Shown piece by piece: positions 32,016 to 38,436 of a stretch of 64,000 nucleotides of DNA. The notes beneath the pieces were generated by a model. That model was not told the origin of the DNA. It saw only the letters and a program-made list of their open reading frames with translations, and did not search any database. Every line of letters starts with the position of its first letter. Position 1 is the first letter of the stretch. The position numbers and the translations under genes are program-made. Source of the DNA: Pseudarthrobacter enclensis (GTDB lineage Bacteria; Actinomycetota; Actinomycetes; Actinomycetales; Micrococcaceae); the NCBI RefSeq assembly GCF_030811655.1, contig NZ_JAUSRE010000015.1, forward strand, positions 51,674 to 115,673, in the 5' to 3' direction.

Positions 32016-33098
32016 TCAGCCCTTCGGAGCCAGTAAGGCCAGAACCTCCTCCGCTGTCCTGCTCCAGTCAGGGAGGCGCGTCCGCGCGTCCCTGACCGCG
32101 GCCCGCCAGTTCTCCCTGGTCTCCGGATCCTCAAGCCACTGGCGCAGGACCCGGCCCAGCCGCCCGGGACTCTCCTGTCCCCCTTCAGGAAGTGGCAGGG
32201 CCGCGCCGGGAAGCCGGGGGTCACCGTCGTCCGTTGCCAGTGTCCCGAGGCCAAGCGCTTCAACCGCTCCTGTCCCGCCCCTGACCAGCACCGGGATTCC
32301 GTGGGCCACCGACTCCGTGACCGCCATGCCGAATGCTTCATGCCGGGACACTAAAAGGCTGAGGTCCGTACGTGCCCATTCGGCTTCCAGCGCGGCGCCT
32401 GCCAGTTCACCGGTGAGCAGCACCCGCTCCCCCAGCCCGCTTGCTGTGATGGCTCCCCGCACCTCCCGCGCATAGTCGGGGTCCGCCTGGTCCGAGCCCA
32501 CGAATGACGCAGTCCAAGGGAGGTCCCGCACGTGGGCCAGCCCCTCCACGGCGAGCAGTTGGTCCTTGTTGGGCAGCAGCGCTGCGACCACCAGCAGGTG
32601 TGGAGGTTTGGAGCCGGTGGCCTGAGGGGCTGGGTCGACTCCCGGGAGGGTAACGGCGGGCTGCGGAAGCCCGCGTTCCGCGAGCCGGGTTGCGGCCCAC
32701 GTACTGGTGCAGATCACCCCGGCTGCCGCGCGGAGGGCACGGGCTTCGCTTTCAAGGGCCGCTCGCCCGGCACTTTCCGGAACAGGCATATGTATCAGGA
32801 CCCATGCTTGCCGCCCTGCGGTGGCCGCCAGTTCCAGCTCGTCCGGGGCACCAACGGCCACCAGCCCGTCCACCAGGACCACTGCCTGCCCGGGCCCTGC
32901 CGCAGGTTCCCCTGTTCCGAGGAGGGCACCAAACCGCCGTCGTTCCCCTGCGCCGGCGTCCGGCCAGCTGCCCTCGACGGCGACGACGTCCACGTCAGCG
33001 CCGAGGGCCTGCAGGCCGGCAACCAGGCGCGCGTTGTAGACGTTGCCGCCTGAACTGTGGCGGATGTTGCCCGGAACCAGCAGGCGGATGGGGCCCAT
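32016..33098 (-). CDS. GT4-like glycosyltransferase
   Basis: This is a soluble GT-B glycosyltransferase of about 360 residues. The N-terminal half starts MGPIRLLVPGNIRHSSGGNVYN, with the GG loop of GT4 enzymes. The C-terminal half holds LLVVAALLPNKDQLLAVEGL, LLVSRHEAFGMAVTESVAHG with the conserved E-x7-E type site, and PVLVRGGTGAVEALG. ATG 33098 lies two bases after the stop of the pterin-synthase-like gene, so translation is coupled. As the last gene of a three-gene operon it probably glycosylates the product of the two upstream proteins. Acceptor and sugar are unknown. Confidence 0.85.
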   Translation of the reverse strand: MGPIRLLVPGNIRHSSGGNVYNARLVAGLQALGADVDVVAVEGSWPDAGAGERRRFGALLGTGEPAAGPGQAVVLVDGLVAVGAPDELELAATAGRQAWVLIHMPVPESAGRAALESEARALRAAAGVICTSTWAATRLAERGLPQPAVTLPGVDPAPQATGSKPPHLLVVAALLPNKDQLLAVEGLAHVRDLPWTASFVGSDQADPDYAREVRGAITASGLGERVLLTGELAGAALEAEWARTDLSLLVSRHEAFGMAVTESVAHGIPVLVRGGTGAVEALGLGTLATDDGDPRLPGAALPLPEGGQESPGRLGRVLRQWLEDPETRENWRAAVRDARTRLPDWSRTAEEVLALLAPKG

Positions 33099-33100
33099 GC

Positions 33101-33496
33101 TCAGGTGGTGAGGTCCAGCGAATAGGTGGCCCACGCATCCGGATTCTCGCGGAGGGTGACGTCGAGTCCAGCGAGTTCAGGGCCGTCCGCGGTGTCCTTG
33201 ATCCTGGCGGCTACCTTCTGCGCGATGTATTCGGCGAGGGCCTCGGTGGTGGTGAGCTTGCCGTCGAAATCCGGGTGCTCGTCCAGGTTCCGGTAGTTCA
33301 GGGCGCCCAGTACGTCCTCGATGATGGTCCCGGCGGCGCCGATGTCCAGGACGATCGCGTCTTCGTTGAGGGCACGACGGCGGAACGCCACCTCGGCGAC
33401 AAAGGTTGCCCCGTGCAGGCCCTGGGCAGGACCGAACGCTTCACGGGGCAGGCTGTGGGCGATCATGAAGTGGCGGCGGACGGTCAGGCTGAACAT
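33101..33496 (-). CDS. 6-pyruvoyltetrahydropterin-synthase/QueD homologue lacking catalytic residues
   Basis: This 131-residue member of the T-fold PTPS/QueD family is recognisable from FMIAHSLPRE, GLHGATFVAEVAF, TTEALAEYIAQKV and DVTLREN. Compared with Escherichia coli QueD, the first zinc His is kept (AHSL), but the C-x-x-L-H-G-H motif reads AQGLHGA: the catalytic Cys is Ala and one zinc His is Ala. The D-H-H of the catalytic triad reads N-Y-R (ALNYRNL). The pterin-anchoring Glu (TLREN) remains. Pterin binding without standard catalysis, or a new reaction, is likely. It sits 3 and 2 bases from its operon neighbours. No other queuosine or folate genes are in the window. Confidence 0.85.
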   Translation of the reverse strand: MFSLTVRRHFMIAHSLPREAFGPAQGLHGATFVAEVAFRRRALNEDAIVLDIGAAGTIIEDVLGALNYRNLDEHPDFDGKLTTTEALAEYIAQKVAARIKDTADGPELAGLDVTLRENPDAWATYSLDLTT

Positions 33497-33499
33497 GGT

Positions 33500-34540
33500 T
33501 TACCTCGGGTTTCCGGAGTTGTCGGCGGCCGGGTTGGACGCAGGGTTGCTGGCGGGGTACTCAACGACGTGGCAGAGGGCTTCCAGGGTGCCGTCTGCCA
33601 GGCTTTGGACGACTTCCGGCAGGTCCTCGAAGCGGGAGGAACCGGTCAGGAAGACATCGAAAACGGGATCTTTGAGCAGCGATACGGCGAGGTCCAGGCG
33701 GTCCGCGTTGGTCCGGCGGTGGCGCCGGGCGCGGGCCACCGCGCCCACCTGGCTGGCCCTGATGGACAGCCGCCGGGCGTGGAAGTCCTCGCCGAGCGGC
33801 ACTGTTACCTCACGGTTCGCGTACCAGGACATTTCGATGACGTCGCCCTCATCCCCCACCAGCTGCAGGCTGCGCTCCAGCCCTCCCTGGGATGCCGAGC
33901 AATGGAAAACGATGTCGCAATCGGCCAAGGCTTCGTCAGGGTGTGCGAAGTCCACGCCCAGGCTGTCCGCGAGCTGCTTCCTGCCGGGATCAAGGTCCAC
34001 CAACTGCAGCCGCTGCAGCGGGAACGTGCGCAGCAGGGTTGCCACCATGCCGCCCACCAGGCCGGCTCCGACAACGGCAATCCGGTCCCCGAGGCGCGGC
34101 CCGGCCTCCCACAGCGCGTTGACGGCCGTTTCCACCGTGCCCGTGAGGACCGCGCGCCGGGACGGAACGCCATCCGGAATCCTGGTCAGCGACTCCACCG
34201 GAACCACGTACAGGTCCTGGTGGGGGTTGAGGCAAAAGACCCGCTGCCCCTTCCACTCGTCGGGCCCCTCCTCCACGACGCCCACCGAGAGGTAGCCAAA
34301 CTTCACGGGACCGGGAAACTGCCCCTGCTGGTGCGGGGCCCGCATCCGTTCCGCCACGCGTGCCGGCACCGCGCCAGCATGGACCACCATTTCGGTGCCC
34401 TTGCTGATCCCGGAGTACAGGGCACGCACCAGCGCCTCACCCGGGCCGGGGGCGGGTACCTCTTCACCTCTGAGCTCGCCGTGCTCCTTGGCGGTGGTCC
34501 AGTATGCGGTTGCGTGGATCGGTGTCTGTGAATTTGTCAT
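33500..34540 (-). CDS. zinc-less medium-chain dehydrogenase, BchC-like
   Basis: This NAD(P)-dependent medium-chain dehydrogenase/reductase has 346 residues. The N-terminal half has SGISKGTEMVVHAGAVP where zinc alcohol dehydrogenases have G-I-C-G-x-D, and FGYLSVGVVE in place of G-H-E, so the catalytic zinc ligands are absent. SGIS-x-GTE is the pattern of BchC-type enzymes. The Rossmann motif is IAVVGAGLVGGMVATLL, with an acidic VDLDPGRK. The start at 34540 (MTNSQTPIHATAYWTT) is chosen because the upstream open frame is low-complexity. It is the first gene of the operon with the pterin-synthase-like and GT4 genes and probably oxidises or reduces the same small molecule. Confidence 0.82.
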   Translation of the reverse strand: MTNSQTPIHATAYWTTAKEHGELRGEEVPAPGPGEALVRALYSGISKGTEMVVHAGAVPARVAERMRAPHQQGQFPGPVKFGYLSVGVVEEGPDEWKGQRVFCLNPHQDLYVVPVESLTRIPDGVPSRRAVLTGTVETAVNALWEAGPRLGDRIAVVGAGLVGGMVATLLRTFPLQRLQLVDLDPGRKQLADSLGVDFAHPDEALADCDIVFHCSASQGGLERSLQLVGDEGDVIEMSWYANREVTVPLGEDFHARRLSIRASQVGAVARARRHRRTNADRLDLAVSLLKDPVFDVFLTGSSRFEDLPEVVQSLADGTLEALCHVVEYPASNPASNPAADNSGNPR

Positions 34541-34685
34541 CTTGCTGATGAATCTAGCCGGACGCGCATGGACGACGAAAGTCCGGCGGCGCGTGGCGGG
34601 GTTTTGGTGAGGCTGTAACCGTGGGTCCGCCGCCGTGGGCACGAGTGCGTCGGGGGCGGCGGCCGCCCCTCGGGCACACGTGTGC

Positions 34686-36044
34686 TTAGCGGGTCTCCTC
34701 GAGGAACTCCCGTGAATCAGCAGGCTTCGCGCCGGAAATCCCGACCGGGGACGACATGGAACCAGATCGTTCGAAGGACGCCACCTCTGCACTTGATATC
34801 CCGCCGGGCACCCCCGGGCCTCCCTTGGCGGGCCTCCCAGTAGGCTTCTTCAGCTTCATCGCCGGCCGCTCGACCAGGTAGTACGTAAGCGTGGACAACG
34901 GGAGAGCGATGGCGAGGACCAAAAGGCCGTTGAGCGGCATTGAACGGGCGTTGGATCCGAACAGCATGTCGTGGCTGATGAGCCAAAGAAGAATCGGCAG
35001 GTGCCATAAGTAGATGCTGTAGCTGATCAATCCAGTGAAACGGAACGGGAGCCACTCCAGGACCTTCGCGGCCCTGTTGGCATTGCCGTGGCGCGACGAG
35101 GGAAGGACGACGGCGAGAAGGATGAGCGCGGCCGCAATGCCTGACATATTGCTCAGGAGCGGGCGGAGCAGCGTGAAACCCGTCAACTCAACGAGGCCTG
35201 CCGCCAGAAGCAGCACGATCTTCGAACCAGTCGATACGCGGTGGACGTCGCGGTCATGGAGCTTCGCTACGACGACGGCAGCGATCATCCCGTATCCGAA
35301 TAGGTCCGCTTGGCCCAGGACGCTGCGGAGGAGGACCGCTGTCCAGTTTTGCCCGAACGCGAAATCACCGGCGGCGGCCGGCGAAAGTCCGAGGGTCGCT
35401 TTGTACCCCCAGAGGGTCACGCCAACACCGAGGGCAATCATCCCAACCGGAAAACCAAAAAGCACCGCAGTCTTACTGGCACCTCGTCGGATCAACCGTG
35501 CTGACCATATGGCGATCAGGGCCAGGATGATATAGAAGCTCACCTCGGCCGTGAGCGACCATGAAACGGGAAGCCCGGTCATTACGAAGGAAGGGATCAG
35601 CATCTGCACCAGCGCGAGATTCGCCAGGATCTGCACCGGGTCCGTAATCCTGCCTATATTGTCCGGGCCCAGCCCGTGCGTGCTGCCCTTGATAAAGGCC
35701 GCGGCGAAGATGAGACCCGTGACAACGAAGATGACCACGTATGCCGGGTAGATGCGCAGCAGCCTGTTCCGGGCATACCGGCGGATGGACGGGAGCGCCT
35801 TGTCCTCCATGAGCGTGGTGACAAAAGGTCGAAAAAGCAGGAACCCCGACAGCACAAAGAAGAGCGTCAATCCTTGGTCCAACAGCGTGAGCAAGATACT
35901 GACGGGTCCGATCAGCACCTGGTAGGAAGCTCCAAGTCCCAGGTGATAGAGGAGGACTGAGATGGCCGCTATTCCCCTGAGCCCTTCAATGCCTGCGAGG
36001 CGGCGCCCCCAGGACGGGCGTACTTTGGTGATACTTTCCTGCAT
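34686..36044 (-). CDS. acyltransferase-3 family membrane O-acyltransferase
   Basis: This integral membrane acyltransferase has 452 residues and about ten helices. The N-terminal signature RLAGIEGLRGIAAISVLLYHLG contains the conserved R-G-x-A and the catalytic-type His of YLHLG/YHLG. RRYARNRLLRIYPAYVVIF matches the R-x-R-R-x-x-P region. Such proteins O-acetylate or acylate surface polysaccharides and lipids. The start at 36044 follows GGGGAG. A Ser/Pro-rich cytoplasmic tail of about 60 residues closes the protein. It is a single gene; the envelope genes nearby are compatible with surface sugar decoration. Confidence 0.9.
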   Translation of the reverse strand: MQESITKVRPSWGRRLAGIEGLRGIAAISVLLYHLGLGASYQVLIGPVSILLTLLDQGLTLFFVLSGFLLFRPFVTTLMEDKALPSIRRYARNRLLRIYPAYVVIFVVTGLIFAAAFIKGSTHGLGPDNIGRITDPVQILANLALVQMLIPSFVMTGLPVSWSLTAEVSFYIILALIAIWSARLIRRGASKTAVLFGFPVGMIALGVGVTLWGYKATLGLSPAAAGDFAFGQNWTAVLLRSVLGQADLFGYGMIAAVVVAKLHDRDVHRVSTGSKIVLLLAAGLVELTGFTLLRPLLSNMSGIAAALILLAVVLPSSRHGNANRAAKVLEWLPFRFTGLISYSIYLWHLPILLWLISHDMLFGSNARSMPLNGLLVLAIALPLSTLTYYLVERPAMKLKKPTGRPAKGGPGVPGGISSAEVASFERSGSMSSPVGISGAKPADSREFLEETR

Positions 36045-36206
36045 GCTGAAGCTCCCCGAAACGTCGCTTGGTCTCCGCCGGGCGTCCGCCAACCGACCGC
36101 ACCAAATTCTAACGGACTTCGACGTATCCTCTGTCCTGTGCGGCGCCGGGTCGTAGGCCTTTCACGCGGTCGCCCACAACGCCCTCGCCCCCGGCGCAGC
36201 CACGTT

Positions 36207-36236
36207 TTGGGGATGGAGGCCTTGCTCCGGTACCCT
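36207..36236 (+). promoter_or_regulatory. possible promoter of tRNA-Ser
   Basis: TTGGGG (36207-36212) and TACCCT (36231-36236) are 18 bases apart; the -10 element ends 9 bases before the mature tRNA 5' end. Confidence 0.4.
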
Positions 36237-36245
36237 ATTCAGGTT

Positions 36246-36335
36246 GGTGACGTGTCCGAGCGGCCGAAGGTGCAACACTCGAAATGTTGTTTGGTGTAAA
36301 AGCCAACGTGGGTTCAAATCCCACCGTCACCGCCA
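36246..36335 (+). tRNA. tRNA-Ser (anticodon CGA), CCA encoded
   Basis: Acceptor stem GGTGACG/CGTCACC, D-arm GTCCGAGCGGCCGAAGG, anticodon stem CAACA/TGTTG around CTCGAAA (anticodon CGA), the long variable arm of class II tRNAs (TTTGGTGTAAAAGCCAAC), T-arm GGTTCAAATCC, discriminator G and CCA. Confidence 0.96.
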
Positions 36336-36340
36336 AGTAG

Positions 36341-36384
36341 AAAGGCCCCGGTTCCCTTGTAGATCAAAGGAACCGGGGCCTTTT
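36341..36384 (+). terminator. intrinsic terminator after tRNA-Ser
   Basis: A GC-rich stem (AAAGGCCCCGGTTCC with GGAACCGGGGCCTTT) flanks a short loop and ends in TTTT, five bases after the tRNA CCA end. Confidence 0.9.
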
Positions 36385-36441
36385 GCTGTACGGGGAGCGG
36401 CAATGATTGCGTGTTGTGGCAGGCGTAGCCACCATTGAAAT

Positions 36442-36909
36442 GTGGGAGTGAAGGGCTGGCGTGGCCGGCTGGCCATTGCGCTGTCCCTAATGGTCTTTCC
36501 AGGTGGAACAGCAGGGTGCTCATACGAATACGACGAACCTGTCCGCGCGCCGGCTGCCCATCCCGCGCCGGCGGCGGAGTCCCCAGCGCCATCCATCGAT
36601 CCCCTGGTCCTTGAACGGGAAGTCAGGAATTACCGTGAGCTGGACCGGCTGTTAAAGGCAGTGCCGGGCCCGGCCCTCCTTTTTGAGGAGGGGCCGCTGG
36701 ACGGCCCGGTCAGGGGATTTGGCACCGTGGCGGAGGTACCGGCGGCGGGACGGTACACCGTCACGGCAGCTTGTGCCGGCGCCTCCGGCGCGACGGTGGC
36801 CGTTGGGCAGGAGCATCCCGGTGCACCTTTCCAACCCGCGGAGCTCACATTGGATTGCACGGCCGTGCCGTGGACAGGAGCAGTGGGCGGAGTACGCGTG
36901 ACAGGGTAA
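36442..36909 (+). CDS. small putative lipoprotein
   Basis: This 155-residue protein begins at GTG 36442 with a basic start (VKGWRGR), a hydrophobic helix and a lipobox-like GGTAGC with Cys26, so it is probably a membrane-anchored lipoprotein. Residues 27-55 are Pro/Ala-rich; residues 60-155 look like a small beta-rich domain (RYTVTAACAGASGATVAVGQ and ELTLDCTAVPWTGAVGGVRV) with two cysteines. I recognise no named family. It is transcribed in the plus direction alone, after tRNA-Ser. The start is uncertain because two in-frame GTG codons lie close together and no strong ribosome-binding site is visible. Confidence 0.65.
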   Translation: MGVKGWRGRLAIALSLMVFPGGTAGCSYEYDEPVRAPAAHPAPAAESPAPSIDPLVLEREVRNYRELDRLLKAVPGPALLFEEGPLDGPVRGFGTVAEVPAAGRYTVTAACAGASGATVAVGQEHPGAPFQPAELTLDCTAVPWTGAVGGVRVTG

Positions 36910-37018
36910 GGCTGCCGGCCGGACAAAAGCCCCTGGCGACCCCCACGTGCGGCGGTTGGAAAAGGCGCTGCGCTGATTAGGGCCGCCCCGAATCAGGGCA
37001 GGCCGAACCATACTCCGG

Positions 37019-37554
37019 TTAGAGAATCCGCTGGTACAGGCGGTGGTCCTGCCACCTGCCGGCTATTCGGAGATAGCCAGCGGCTGTTCCGTAAGCTTCA
37101 AATCCGTTCTTTTCGAGGACCCTTTGGGAGGCAATGTTGTGCACCAAAGTCGCGGCTTCGAGGCGGTGCAGGCCGAGATCCTCTTTTGCGATGTTTACCG
37201 CAGCAGCCACGGCTGCCGTCATCACCCCCGCCCCCTCGATCCCGCGCGAAACCCAGTAGCCAATGTGGGCGTTTTGGAACGCTCCGCGAACGATCGAACT
37301 GAGGGGCAGCACGCCGACGATAGCTCCTTGGCCGGCCAGCACCATTGGAAGTGCTGTACCGGAATCGAATTCCGCCAGCCGCCTCCCGATCACCCGACGC
37401 TGCCCCTCCACGGTGTAGAACTCCTCCGCCCTACCGGCTCCCACGGGGCCAGCCGGGTCCGGTTTGCCTGGAATGCCGCAGTCAGAGGTTCCGCATCCGC
37501 CATACAGACGGGACGCAGCACGATACCCCCGGCAAGTTCACGAGAGAAGTCCAT
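37019..37554 (-). pseudogene. GNAT N-acetyltransferase (RimJ-like), frameshifted
   Basis: A GNAT acetyltransferase is split over two frames. The first part (ATG 37552-37554) reads MDFSRELAGGIVLRPVCMAD and continues NRTRLAPWEP; the second frame takes over with RAEEFYTVEGQRRV and runs to the stop at 37019, including IGYWVSRGIEGAGVM, the acetyl-CoA region and HNIASQRVLEKNGF. Joined, it is a complete RimJ/RimL-type protein of about 178 residues. The break falls near 37433-37440, where one base seems missing from what would be GTGAGG (now GTAGG). This is either a recent pseudogene or a sequencing error. RimJ-like enzymes acetylate N-termini of proteins or antibiotics. Confidence 0.8.
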
Positions 37555-37684
37555 CGGCCCAACGCTACACAGGAGAAGCAGCGGTGGGACTGGAAGTCGA
37601 AGCGCTCCGCCCTCCATGCCTGCCGTCCGGCCCGCCACCCCGATGCTTGACGGCCGCGTCCGGTACGCGCTAAAAAGTAAGTAG

Positions 37685-37730
37685 CCTTATTATTTGTCGA
37701 TACTGCAACAGCGTTCCGCAATAAGGAGGA
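37685..37730 (+). promoter_or_regulatory. leader inverted repeat covering a Shine-Dalgarno
   Basis: CCTTATT (37685-37691) can pair with AATAAGG (37720-37726), which overlaps the strong ribosome-binding site AAGGAGGA (37723-37730) of the next gene. It could partly mask translation initiation. The loop is 28 bases, so stability is moderate. Confidence 0.35.
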
Positions 37731-37736
37731 CATGCC

Positions 37737-38357
37737 GTGAGTGACAAGCCTGGTAACCAGACGCCCAACACCCCCGATGTAAGCGAAACCGACCTGCGCA
37801 ACAAGAAGGTGGACGAACTCCGCCAGGAAGCCAGGGACGAACACATCTCCGGCGCTTCCGGCCTTCGCAAGGAAGAACTGGTGAAGGAAGTAGCCAAGGC
37901 CCGGCAGGATGACCACGATGGCGGCCGGGGCGGCAACAGCCGATCCGGCGGGGAAGACGCGGAGGACCTGGGAGCGGGGCCCGACGGCGGCAGGATCCGC
38001 CACGGGGATGACTCGTCAAAGTCGTTGAAGTACTCACAGGAAATCACCTCGCCCGACGAGGAGCCGGAACGTGAAGGCCGCAGCCTGGCCACCACACACC
38101 ATGATGTCATCAAGCAGTGGGCGGAGGAACGCGGCGGTGTTCCGGCGACGGTTGACGGCACAGAACACGGAGACCACCTGGGCGTCCTGCGCATCGATTT
38201 CCGGGACAGGGACGCGAAGCTGCGCGAGGTCAGCTGGGAGGAATGGTTCAAGACGTTCGACGACCGCCGCCTCAACTTCATCTACCAGGAACAGCGGTCC
38301 GACGGATCCCAGTCCAACTTTTTCCGGCTGGAGAACCCGGACCGTGAAGATGCGTAA
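37737..38357 (+). CDS. hydrophilic protein with Rho-N-like motif
   Basis: This 206-residue, highly charged soluble protein starts at GTG 37737 after AAGGAGGA. Residues 20-55 (LRNKKVDELRQEARDEHISG, followed by LRKEELVKEVAKA) match the Rho N-terminal/SAP-like helix-extended-loop motif that often binds nucleic acid. Residues 60-110 are Gly/Asp/Glu-rich and disordered-looking. Residues 120-206 form a second domain (HHDVIKQWAEERGGVPATVD, VLRIDFRD and WEEWFKTFDDRRLNFIYQ), typical of actinobacterial stress-type hypotheticals. A role with nucleic acids is inference. It ends before a strong bidirectional terminator. Confidence 0.8.
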   Translation: MSDKPGNQTPNTPDVSETDLRNKKVDELRQEARDEHISGASGLRKEELVKEVAKARQDDHDGGRGGNSRSGGEDAEDLGAGPDGGRIRHGDDSSKSLKYSQEITSPDEEPEREGRSLATTHHDVIKQWAEERGGVPATVDGTEHGDHLGVLRIDFRDRDAKLREVSWEEWFKTFDDRRLNFIYQEQRSDGSQSNFFRLENPDREDA

Positions 38358-38396
38358 AGGGCCGCGCCTAACGCACCGGCCCTGACTTAACCTGCA

Positions 38397-38435
38397 TGAA
38401 GGAGGCGCCCCGCTGTTGCGGGGGCGCCTCCTTCA
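38397..38435. terminator. bidirectional terminator at end of sugar-acid operon
   Basis: A 17-base stem TGAAGGAGGCGCCCCGC pairs with GCGGGGGCGCCTCCTTCA (one bulged G) around a TGTT loop, between the convergent Rho-N-like gene and the gluconokinase-GH3 gene. Confidence 0.85.
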
Positions 38436-38436
38436 G

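Noticed and set aside
37732..37740. ATG CCG TGA mini-frame overlapping the start of the Rho-N-like gene
   Set aside because: Two codons only; the ribosome-binding site spacing favours GTG 37737, so it is probably chance.
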